This document shows, piece after piece, positions 36,359 through 44,703 of a stretch of DNA of 64,000 nt (within the stretch, counting starts at the first letter, position 1; each line of letters opens with the position of its first letter). The translations under genes were made by a program, and so were the position numbers. Location: NCBI GenBank assembly GCA_045617845.1, contig JAZLJL010000028.1, positions 14,999 to 78,998 of the forward strand. The letters are read 5' to 3'. The notes beneath the pieces were generated by a model. That model was not told where the DNA came from. It worked only from the letters and a program-made list of their open reading frames with translations, and did not search any database. The DNA comes from UBA1181 sp045617845 (GTDB lineage Bacteria > Bacteroidota > Bacteroidia > Bacteroidales > Paludibacteraceae).

Positions 36359-39300
36359 ATGAAATTTCAGAAACTAATCATAGAAAACATCGCTTCCATC
36401 GAAAAAGCGGAGATAGATTTCGTGCAAAACCCAATTCTTAGCGACTCTATCTTCCTCATCTGCGGGGAGACGGGTTCGGGCAAAAGCGCTCTCCTCGACG
36501 CCATCTGTCTGGCGCTCTACGCCGACACACCACGCATCAAGAATAGCTCATCGTATTCCATAAAAGATAACGAAGGAAAGGAAATAAATTTCAAGGACGC
36601 CAAACAGATGTTACGCAGGGGAGCGACCGACGCCTTGGCGGAACTCCACTTCGTCGGAAACGACGATATGCAATATATCGCGAAATGGAAAGTGCGTACC
36701 AAAAAGAGTGCCGCGAAAACACTCGATGAAAGCCGGGAACTTGAACAAGTGAAAACCAAGATCGTTTGGACAAAAAAGGGTGAAATTTCCGATGAAATCG
36801 AGCGATGTGTCGGAATGAAGTACGACCAATTCTGCAAGACATCCCTGCTGGCGCAAGGTGAATTCACCAAATTTCTCGCCAGCGACGAAAAAGACAAGTC
36901 GGACATCTTGGAGAAATTGACAGGCACGGAGATATACTCCCAAATTGGCATCGGAATATTCGATCGTCAAAAAAAGATCAAAGGGAAACTTGAACTGAAA
37001 GAGGCGGAGCTCGGCAATATCGAAATACTCACGGAGGAGCAAATCGCCGAATTAAACGAAGAGAAGAATCAACTCGTCCAACAAAAAAAGGTGATTTCAA
37101 CGCAAAAATCAACGGTGGAATCGAAGAAATCATGGTTGGAGGAGGAGAAGAAAATAAACGATGACATCCTCAAATGCCAACAGGAAATGGAGGCTTGGAA
37201 GAGGAGAATGGAGAGCGACGAATTCAAGCAGGAGAAAGAGAACATCAAAAAATGGAACGAGACCGTTGACGTACGGGCGGACGTCACCAATCTCCAATCG
37301 CAAAAGGCGATAGGCAAGAGACTCTCAGAAGAAGAGGAAGAGAAAAAAAACTTGTTCCAAATGATGCACGGCGGATGGCTCTGGATGAAGGACGACGAAA
37401 GCGAGAAGAGAGCACGTCTGCAAAAGATCCAAGAGGAGATCGAAAAGCAAAAGGCAAACGAAAAGATGTACGATTCGGCGGAGCTCATCACCGCTCATCT
37501 GGAAGGTTATCTGCGCGACACCGAGCAGGCGAAAGCAAGCCAAGCGAAAGCGGAGAAGGAGCAAAAAGAAGTCCTACCCGAACTGATGAAAAAAACCGAT
37601 GAAATCGAAAAAAAGAAGAGATTGTCGGAAGAGGACGAAAAAGCCAAATCCGAAGAGATAAAAGAGATGGAGAAGGCGATCAGCCGCTTCGACATCAACC
37701 AGCTCAACGAAACGATCTCCCAACTAGGGGAGGCGGCGAAGCTCTCGATCCAATTGGGCAAAGAACGAAAAGATTGGGAAGAGAGCAACCAAAAAGAGGA
37801 AGCGCTGAAGAAACTGGAAGCGGAAATTCTTGCCAAACTGCCCGAAGAGGAGAAAACTTACAAAGAGTGGGCACAAAAGGAAGAAGAGCAGACAAAGAGT
37901 TTGAACAACCTGCGCAAGGCGGTCAGCGACACGGTGAAGGATATCCGCCACTCGCTCAAAGCAGGCGACCAATGTCCGATTTGCGGAAAAATAATCGATT
38001 CCATCGTAAAAGACGAAGAGTTCGAGCGTGCCATCCAACCTTTCGAAGAGGAGCTTCAAAGAATCAAAGAGGCGGGGAAGAAAGCATTAGAGCAATGGAA
38101 GAATAGCGAAGCGACGGAGAAAAACAATCTGCAACAAATCAAAGAGGTCTCACAACGGAAAGAGACGTTGGAGAAAGCCATCACCTCTTTGAGGAATAAT
38201 CTGCAGGAGATCTGCGCTCCCCTATCCATCGACCATACCAAAGAGAATTTATCCGTTTCCATCGATGAAAAGAAGAAAAAATACGAGACGGACCAACGGG
38301 AGGCGAACAATCTTCAGAACCAATTAAACACCCAAAGGAAGGAGAAGGAGAAGATTTCGGGCGAGCTCAACAAAGCGAACGAAGAGTTAGGCAAACTACA
38401 AGTGGAAATCACCAACTGCCAATCTGAGATAAACAAGGGATTCGAATGGGCAACGAAACTCACAGCGGAAGCGCAAAAGAAGAAGGAGGAGGCGAACCAA
38501 CAAATCACCATTACTGGCTGGGATGATAATATTCAGTTATTTATCAGCCAACTGAAAGAGTCCACGAAGAAATATAAAGAGACAAAAACGGCAGAGGAGC
38601 AATTGACCAAAGAGTTGGAGGAGATAGAACGGGGACGGTTGTCCATCGAAAAGAATCTGGAGGAAATCGCTCAGCTCTTCCCAAGCTGGAGCACCCAAGA
38701 GATGCCTCGTAAGATAGAACACCTCGAAAGCCAAACGACCGATTTGAAGACCGCCTGCGCGGTGTTGGCCTCAAACAAAGAGAACAACAAGAAAGAGATG
38801 GTCTGCCTACAAAACAAAATCAACGATTTCATCAAGGAAAACAACTACACGGAAAGTGAGATTGAGCGCTTGCAGGCAATCAGCAAAGAGGATCTTAATC
38901 GAATGGTGGAGCGGGTCAACGAGACCGAATCGGGGAAAGACAAAGCGGAAGGTGCCCATGCGAACAATCTGAAGAGAAGCGCGGAGCATGCGGGAAAACG
39001 TCCCGATGGAATCGACGAAAATTGCACCATAGAAAGCTTAACGGAAGATTTAAAGAGAATCGACGAAGAGACAGAACGCATGAGCAAGCGGGATGCGGAG
39101 ATCGAGTTCAAGCTAAAGTCCGACAAAGAGAACCGAAAGAAATCGGAGAATATCCTCCAAGAAATCGCCACCATCCGTATAGAACTCTCCAAATGGGACA
39201 GGCTCAACCAGCATCTCGGAAGCGCCGACGGCAAGAAATTCCGCATGATCGCCCAGAGCTACGTGCTGCGTCAATTACTCCACAATGCGAACGGCTACCT

Positions 39301-39697
39301 GAAAAAGTTGAACGACCGTTACGAACTGAGTTGCGCCAATAACAGTTTAGGCATCCTAGTGCAGGACTTCTACATCGGCGGCACGCTACGACCATGCAAC
39401 ACGCTTTCGGGCGGTGAGAGCTTCATCGTCTCCCTGGCGCTCGCCCTAGGTCTCTCTTCGCTCAACGGCTGCGGGCTCACCTCAGACATCATCTTCATCG
39501 ACGAAGGATTCGGCACATTAAGCCCTGAATATCTGGACGCCGTGATGGGCATGTTGGAGAAACTGCATGATATGGGCGGCAAGAAGGTAGGCATCATTTC
39601 CCACGTCGATTTCCTAAAAGAGCGCATCCCTACCCAAATCAGGGTGACCAAAAAAGGACACAATGGGACAAGCGAAATTAGCATAATTTCGCTGTAG
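36359..39697 (+). CDS. sbcC: DNA double-strand break repair ATPase SbcC
   Basis: A 1112-residue Rad50-like SMC ATPase. Walker A GETGSGKSALLDA lies near the N-terminus, followed by a long Glu/Lys-rich coiled coil. The zinc hook GDQCPICGKIID (about residue 540) is at its tip, then the returning coil, the ABC signature NTLSGGESFIVSLALALG and Walker B IIFIDEGFGTLSPE at the C-terminus. Dimers bridged by the zinc hook hold DNA ends for SbcD. Length and order are standard. A palindromic GTAGA-type repeat begins over its stop codon. Confidence 0.95.
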   Translation: MKFQKLIIENIASIEKAEIDFVQNPILSDSIFLICGETGSGKSALLDAICLALYADTPRIKNSSSYSIKDNEGKEINFKDAKQMLRRGATDALAELHFVGNDDMQYIAKWKVRTKKSAAKTLDESRELEQVKTKIVWTKKGEISDEIERCVGMKYDQFCKTSLLAQGEFTKFLASDEKDKSDILEKLTGTEIYSQIGIGIFDRQKKIKGKLELKEAELGNIEILTEEQIAELNEEKNQLVQQKKVISTQKSTVESKKSWLEEEKKINDDILKCQQEMEAWKRRMESDEFKQEKENIKKWNETVDVRADVTNLQSQKAIGKRLSEEEEEKKNLFQMMHGGWLWMKDDESEKRARLQKIQEEIEKQKANEKMYDSAELITAHLEGYLRDTEQAKASQAKAEKEQKEVLPELMKKTDEIEKKKRLSEEDEKAKSEEIKEMEKAISRFDINQLNETISQLGEAAKLSIQLGKERKDWEESNQKEEALKKLEAEILAKLPEEEKTYKEWAQKEEEQTKSLNNLRKAVSDTVKDIRHSLKAGDQCPICGKIIDSIVKDEEFERAIQPFEEELQRIKEAGKKALEQWKNSEATEKNNLQQIKEVSQRKETLEKAITSLRNNLQEICAPLSIDHTKENLSVSIDEKKKKYETDQREANNLQNQLNTQRKEKEKISGELNKANEELGKLQVEITNCQSEINKGFEWATKLTAEAQKKKEEANQQITITGWDDNIQLFISQLKESTKKYKETKTAEEQLTKELEEIERGRLSIEKNLEEIAQLFPSWSTQEMPRKIEHLESQTTDLKTACAVLASNKENNKKEMVCLQNKINDFIKENNYTESEIERLQAISKEDLNRMVERVNETESGKDKAEGAHANNLKRSAEHAGKRPDGIDENCTIESLTEDLKRIDEETERMSKRDAEIEFKLKSDKENRKKSENILQEIATIRIELSKWDRLNQHLGSADGKKFRMIAQSYVLRQLLHNANGYLKKLNDRYELSCANNSLGILVQDFYIGGTLRPCNTLSGGESFIVSLALALGLSSLNGCGLTSDIIFIDEGFGTLSPEYLDAVMGMLEKLHDMGGKKVGIISHVDFLKERIPTQIRVTKKGHNGTSEISIISL

Positions 39698-39816
39698 AAA
39701 CGCGACATATGTCACGTCTATTTTAACAAATTACCGATTCACACAAACAGACCCCCAAACCCATCCTGACACATACCCTATCGTTTACGGTAGAGACGCA
39801 GCGTATGCAACGTCTC
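39694..39816. repeat. Two degenerate copies of a short GTAGAGACGC palindromic element
   Basis: Copy 1 (39694-39720, overlapping the sbcC stop) and copy 2 (39790-39816) share the pattern GTAGArACGC-x-TATG-x-ACGTCT with imperfect internal symmetry (GAGACG against CGTCTC). They lie 96 bases apart in the sbcC-herA spacer. They look like a small interspersed palindrome family. Confidence 0.5.
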
Positions 39817-39896
39817 AACAGCTCTTCGCACCATTCACTGGAGCGCACTCCCCTCTATTTCTTAATTCTTTCCTCTTAACTCTTAATTATAATTTT

Positions 39897-39904
39897 TATA
39901 TTTG
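39897..39904 (+). promoter_or_regulatory. -7 element upstream of the HerA-like gene
   Basis: TATATTTG matches the consensus and lies 31 bases upstream of the ATG at 39936. No TTTG -33 box is seen at the right distance. Confidence 0.5.
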
Positions 39905-39935
39905 CATAACAATTAAAAAATTAGAGGAAAGAACT

Positions 39936-41432
39936 ATGCTAGACAACGAGAACCGCTTATATGTGGCACATTCAGACCATCCGCTCTTCATCGAGCCTAA
40001 GATGGCGAACCGACATGGTCTCATCGCAGGTGCGACCGGTACAGGAAAGACAGTATCCCTCCAAGTTTTGGCGGAATCATTCAGCGATTTAGGCGTGCCG
40101 TGCTTCATGGCCGACATGAAAGGAGACCTTTCCGGTGTCTACAAAGCGGGAACGCTAACTAAATTCATAGAGAAGAGACAAAATGAGTTCGGTGTCCAAT
40201 TCGATTTCCAACCCTACCCTGTCCAATTCTTCGATGTCTACGGTGCACAAGGTCACCCCATGCGCGTGACGGTGAAAGAGTTCGGCGTGATGTTGTTCTC
40301 AAGAATCATGTCGCTCAGCGAGACACAAGAGGGCGTGCTCACGGCCGTATTCAAGATAGCGGAAGACAAGGACATGCCGCTCGATGACCTGAAGGACCTA
40401 CGCGCGCTGCTTAACTACGTGGGACAAAATGCGAAGGATTTCCAAACCGAATACGGGAACATATCATCCGTATCCATCGGCGCCATCCAACGAAACGTGT
40501 TGGCGCTCCAAGAGCAGGGTGGCGACCTATTCTTCGGACTGCCTGAGTTCGACATCGACGATTTCTTCGGCATCGAAAAAATCAACGGCATCAAAAAGGG
40601 TATGATCAACATACTCGCAGCCGATAAATTATACAATAACCCAAGACTATATTCAGCCTTCCTCATGTGGTTGCTCACCAGCATCTACAACAAGATGCCG
40701 GAGGTAGGCGACGCTGACAAACCCAAGTTCGTATTCTTCTTCGACGAAGCACACTTGCTCTTCAACGACGCCTCCAAGACTTTGTTGGAGCAAATCGAGA
40801 AGGTGGTGCGCCTGATCCGTTCCAAAGGTGTCGGCGTCTACTTCATCACCCAAAACCCGATGGATATTCCTGAAAATGTTTTAGGACAATTAGGAAACAA
40901 GATACAACACGCCTTGCGCGCCTTCACGCCAAAAGACCAAAAATCAGTCAAGGCGGTGGCGCAATCCTTCCGCGCCAACGAGACGTTCGACACGGAGAAA
41001 GCATTGCTGGAACTGGAGACGGGAGAGGCATTGATCTCCTTCCTCGACGAAAAGGGAGCTCCTTCCATCGTGGAGAGAGCGAAAATGCTTTGTCCGCAAG
41101 GTCAAATCGGTCCAATCACGGAAGAGGAGAGAGCGGAAGCCATCAGCAACTCCGGGTTGGAGAGGAAATACGGCAAGACGCTCGACCGCGAATCAGCCTA
41201 CGAAATACTTCAAAAGATAGAAGAGAAAAGGAAAGAACAGGAAGAAAAGGCAAAACGCGAAAAAGAGGAAGAGGCAGAGCGGAAAGCGAAAGAAAAAGAA
41301 GAAGCCAAAGAGAAGAAAGCCTCCTCTAAAAAGCAGTCCGCTTTTTGGAAAGCGATGGGGAAACTAGGCACATCACTAGGCAAAACATTAGGCAATGCGA
41401 TCATCAAGAGCATTACCGGGAAAAAACGATAA
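39936..41432 (+). CDS. HerA-like P-loop ATPase (DUF853 type)
   Basis: A 498-residue FtsK/HerA-superfamily ATPase. Walker A GATGTGKTVSLQ sits at residues about 29-40, then MADMKGDLSG, Walker B FVFFFDEAHLLF near residue 268, and VYFITQNPMDIPE as the sensor region. The C-terminal 80 residues are a Lys/Glu-rich helix followed by a basic Gly-rich tail. Members of this bacterial group are hexameric DNA translocases or remodelers of uncertain role. The neighbourhood next to sbcCD is suggestive of DNA processing, but the promoter between them argues against a single operon. Confidence 0.85.
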   Translation: MLDNENRLYVAHSDHPLFIEPKMANRHGLIAGATGTGKTVSLQVLAESFSDLGVPCFMADMKGDLSGVYKAGTLTKFIEKRQNEFGVQFDFQPYPVQFFDVYGAQGHPMRVTVKEFGVMLFSRIMSLSETQEGVLTAVFKIAEDKDMPLDDLKDLRALLNYVGQNAKDFQTEYGNISSVSIGAIQRNVLALQEQGGDLFFGLPEFDIDDFFGIEKINGIKKGMINILAADKLYNNPRLYSAFLMWLLTSIYNKMPEVGDADKPKFVFFFDEAHLLFNDASKTLLEQIEKVVRLIRSKGVGVYFITQNPMDIPENVLGQLGNKIQHALRAFTPKDQKSVKAVAQSFRANETFDTEKALLELETGEALISFLDEKGAPSIVERAKMLCPQGQIGPITEEERAEAISNSGLERKYGKTLDRESAYEILQKIEEKRKEQEEKAKREKEEEAERKAKEKEEAKEKKASSKKQSAFWKAMGKLGTSLGKTLGNAIIKSITGKKR

Positions 41433-41451
41433 TAAATAACGGACATCAACC

Positions 41452-42879
41452 ATGCGGAAAGCGATTTACAGCCTCATTCTATCCCTTGCTTGCACGTCAA
41501 CCATGGCGCAGAACAAAGCCGTGGAGGAGTTCGTCAACGCAGACAACCTCGTACAGGCGAGCATAGGTTTTTTAGTAAAGGACATCACCAACGGGAGAGT
41601 CGTGGCGAATTATCAGGAGATGACGGACAGGAACCCAGCCTCCGTCACCAAAATCATCACGACGGCATCCGCCATGGAGATGCTTTCCGACACGTTCCGT
41701 TTCAAAACTAACATCGAATACAGCGGCACCATCGAAGACTCCGTGCTCCATGGCGACCTATACATCCGCGGAGGCGGCGACCCGACGCTCGGTTCGGCTT
41801 ACGCTCCCGCCACTTGCGACTTCTATTCCGAGGCGCTCATGGCGGTACAACAGAAAGGCATCAAACGAATCACGGGGCACATCGTGGGCGACCCGTCGGT
41901 ATTCAGGGAGGATGGCGCACCCTTCCATTGGTTGGTGGAGGACATCGGATCCTCCTACTCACCTACCCCATCGGGACTGAACATTCAGGACAACCTGTTG
42001 GGCGTGGTCTTCTCATCCGACTCGTGCGGTGTCACCTGCATCAATTGCACGCCCCACACGACGCTTTTTCAACCTAAGATAGAGATGACCCAAGTCGGCA
42101 CGGCAAAGTCGTGGAGAATGACAAAAGCAGACTTTTCTTGGACTCCTACGGTACGAGGCAACCTGCCTCTTTCCTCGAAACAATACGTCAAGACGGAGAT
42201 GCCAGAGCCGGCGCTCTTCTTGGCGGACTCCATCCGCAACATGCTCATCACCGCAGGCATACCAGTGGACTCCATGGCCACCACGACCAAATGGTACAAA
42301 TGCGATTCCATCCGCAAGAGGGACACACTTTTCGTGCACGAGTCCAGCACACTGAAAGAAATCGAGAAGGTGACCAACCACAAGAGCAACAACCTCTACG
42401 CCGAGAGCATCTTCCTGACCCTCTCAAAGCAGAAGGACAGCATCGCGCCGTGTGTGGGATGGCGCTCAACCAATGTAATCTCCAAGTATTGGGAAGAGAA
42501 AGGCATAGAGACCAAACGGATCTTCCAAGTGGACGGTTCGGGTCTCTCCATGAAGAACGCCCTGTCGCCGAAATTCATGGTCGACATTCTCTCCTACATG
42601 AACGTGCAGAGCCCTTACTCGAAATCCTTCCTCTACACCTTAGCGACGGCAGGCAGGAACGGAACGGTCGCAAGCTTCATGAAGGGAACCGCCTTGGAGG
42701 GCAAGGCCTACGTCAAGAGCGGCAGCATGGAACGGGTACAAAACTATGCGGGCTACATCAACGCCAACAACAAATGGTACGCCTTCTGCATCATGGTCTC
42801 CAACTTCTCGGGGCAGAGGAAACCTGTTGTGCAACAGATCGCCAAATTGATCAATGAGGTGATTGCGGGGGATAAGTAA
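41452..42879 (+). CDS. dacB: D-alanyl-D-alanine carboxypeptidase/endopeptidase, PBP4 (DacB) type
   Basis: A 475-residue class C penicillin-binding protein with a signal peptide (to about residue 20, TMAQ). The catalytic SxxK is in PASVTKIITTA, SxN is in HKSNNLYAE and the KTG equivalent is AYVKSGSMERVQ. The long insert between motif 1 and 2 is typical of PBP4. It removes terminal D-Ala or cuts DD cross-links in the periplasm. It lies 19 bases after the HerA-like gene and its stop is 28 bases before the next start. Confidence 0.93.
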   Translation: MRKAIYSLILSLACTSTMAQNKAVEEFVNADNLVQASIGFLVKDITNGRVVANYQEMTDRNPASVTKIITTASAMEMLSDTFRFKTNIEYSGTIEDSVLHGDLYIRGGGDPTLGSAYAPATCDFYSEALMAVQQKGIKRITGHIVGDPSVFREDGAPFHWLVEDIGSSYSPTPSGLNIQDNLLGVVFSSDSCGVTCINCTPHTTLFQPKIEMTQVGTAKSWRMTKADFSWTPTVRGNLPLSSKQYVKTEMPEPALFLADSIRNMLITAGIPVDSMATTTKWYKCDSIRKRDTLFVHESSTLKEIEKVTNHKSNNLYAESIFLTLSKQKDSIAPCVGWRSTNVISKYWEEKGIETKRIFQVDGSGLSMKNALSPKFMVDILSYMNVQSPYSKSFLYTLATAGRNGTVASFMKGTALEGKAYVKSGSMERVQNYAGYINANNKWYAFCIMVSNFSGQRKPVVQQIAKLINEVIAGDK

Positions 42880-42907
42880 GGGGGAACCGTTAATAGTTCA
42901 TACTATC

Positions 42908-43729
42908 ATGAAAGAGACTTGCGAAACACTGAAATCCATTCGGAAACAAATAGCCGACGCCAACGGCATAGCCTACAAACCAAACGTTTGCACCTATAAC
43001 GGTCCATGCATGGGAACCTGCCCCGTATGTGAAGCCGAGGCGCATTACATTGAGGTAGAACTAGCCAAGCGGCAGAAAGCCAAACAACCCATCCACATCA
43101 TAGGCGTAGCGAAAGACAAACTACCCGCACAGTCTTCTTTTTCCCAAGCGATAGCCGCCGCTACGATTACTGCGGTCCTTTCGTTCACGGCTCTTCCGGT
43201 TGCCGCGGCGGAACAAAATGAAACCGCCACCAAAATTGAGAAAACCAACTTGGTTAGGGTAAATGGCGTGGTTAACAATAATTATGGAACCCTAAATGGC
43301 GCCCGTATCGGCATTTATGGTAGCGAAATATTTACAGAATCTGACGAAGATGGAAAATTCTCCATAGACGTTTCTATTGGCGACACTTTGATTATTGAAT
43401 ATCCACACCACATGACGAAAAGGGTAATAATAAGAAACACAGAAAACCTTACCATTTCGTTGAATCCGGGAATGGCTGGCGCAGTCTCTTCATTATCTGG
43501 CTCACACACGCCATTGTATGTTGTTGACGGGAAACCAATAGACTGGGAGGAACTTGCTTCAATCAATCCTAACGACGTCGTATCAATGGAAGTATTAAAA
43601 AGCGCCGCAGAAATAGCCCCTTATGCAGAATATGAAAGCGCCTCTTACGGAGTGATTGTTATCAAAACGAAAATGAGCATAAAACAAAAAAGAAGGTTGC
43701 GCAAGCAATTCGAAAATAATAAGAAATAG
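42908..43729 (+). CDS. Cys-cluster / transmembrane / TonB-plug fusion protein
   Basis: A 273-residue protein of unusual make-up. Residues 1-70 are a soluble N-terminal part with the cluster VCTYNGPCMGTCPVCEAE (C-x6-C-x3-C-x2-C), a possible metal or Fe-S site. Residues about 80-105 form one hydrophobic segment ending in VAAAE. Residues about 115-190 look like a carboxypeptidase-regulatory domain (NGVVNNNYGTLNGARIGIYG). Residues 195-260 look like the N-terminal plug of a SusC-type receptor (TPLYVVDGKPIDWEEL, NPNDVVSMEVLKSAAE, YGVIVIKTK), but no beta barrel follows. I assign no function. Start at 42908 avoids overlap with dacB. Confidence 0.6.
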   Translation: MKETCETLKSIRKQIADANGIAYKPNVCTYNGPCMGTCPVCEAEAHYIEVELAKRQKAKQPIHIIGVAKDKLPAQSSFSQAIAAATITAVLSFTALPVAAAEQNETATKIEKTNLVRVNGVVNNNYGTLNGARIGIYGSEIFTESDEDGKFSIDVSIGDTLIIEYPHHMTKRVIIRNTENLTISLNPGMAGAVSSLSGSHTPLYVVDGKPIDWEELASINPNDVVSMEVLKSAAEIAPYAEYESASYGVIVIKTKMSIKQKRRLRKQFENNKK

Positions 43730-43829
43730 AAAATAGAATTGGTTTATTATTCTTGTGAATTGTCATGCCAATTTTTTGCTAATTCTCAGTGGCGCTACGA
43801 ATTCGCATAACTTTAATAAGACAGGAGAA

Positions 43830-44576
43830 TTACTCCAACATTATTCCTTCCAATAGATCTTCATTGAAATATCTCACCCAAGCCTGGTAAGTATCTTGGG
43901 CGGATTGCATGGTTCCGACAAGGAAACCAGGAGTGGTTTTGAACTCTTTAAGTCCACGGTAGTAATATAGTTTGTGGTTGTCGTCTATCACAAAAGGCAG
44001 GACATCGTTGCGGAGACATTCCCTAAAAAGGATGAGTCGACCGACACGTCCGTTTCCATCCTGAAATGGATGGATGCTTTCGAAACGCCAATGATATTCC
44101 GCCAAAGCTTGCAAATTCTTATTGTCCAGTTTGTTGTACCAATCCTCCAACTCATCCATACGTTGTTGTACCTCTTCGGGATGCGCTGTCTCATGTCCCC
44201 CCACCTCATTGGCTAACTTTTTGTATGAGCCGACATTGAAATACTTTTTTTGCGCATCGGCAGTTCCTGTTTTTAGGATACGGTGGAATTCACAGATAAT
44301 CTCCTGGGAGAGTGGAGAAGAGACGGTGCGAAGCAGATAATCGAAAGCCACAAAATGATTGTTTGTTTCTATGATGTCATCCACAGAAACCGCTTCTTGG
44401 TCTTTAAATCCGATAGTACGTGTCTCAAAAATATAGCGAGTTTGCTCCTCTGTCAGTTTAGAACCCTCTATACGATTGGAATTATACGCAAGTTGCACTT
44501 GTGTTTTATGATAAAGTCCGCCCTTTCGGTGAGACTCCATCTCTTCGACGAGGAATGTTGTGAGTTTATTTGACAT
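43830..44576 (-). CDS. Fic-domain protein, class II-like
   Basis: A 248-residue Fic protein. The core HPFQDGNGRVGR carries the catalytic His and Arg. Near the N-terminus, SNRIEGSKLT fits the inhibitory motif (S/T)xxxE(G/N), so the enzyme should be autoinhibited with the Glu in the ATP pocket. Fic enzymes AMPylate or otherwise nucleotidylate target proteins. No antitoxin gene is adjacent, consistent with intramolecular inhibition. A TACCTTTG -7 box is on the minus strand at 44615-44622. It converges with the plug-fusion gene. Confidence 0.9.
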   Translation of the reverse strand: MSNKLTTFLVEEMESHRKGGLYHKTQVQLAYNSNRIEGSKLTEEQTRYIFETRTIGFKDQEAVSVDDIIETNNHFVAFDYLLRTVSSPLSQEIICEFHRILKTGTADAQKKYFNVGSYKKLANEVGGHETAHPEEVQQRMDELEDWYNKLDNKNLQALAEYHWRFESIHPFQDGNGRVGRLILFRECLRNDVLPFVIDDNHKLYYYRGLKEFKTTPGFLVGTMQSAQDTYQAWVRYFNEDLLEGIMLE

Positions 44577-44703
44577 AATTGCGCACGCTGATTTTTGAGA
44601 TTTATGCGATTAGACAAAGGTAATGAAATATCTGGTGCATAGATTGTAATATCGTTCGATAATTGTCTTTAAATCGGGTATCTGACAAGTTTTTCAACGG
44701 TCA

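Noticed and set aside
43830..44576. Fic toxin-antitoxin pair
   Set aside because: No antitoxin gene adjacent and the inhibitory motif is within the Fic protein itself.
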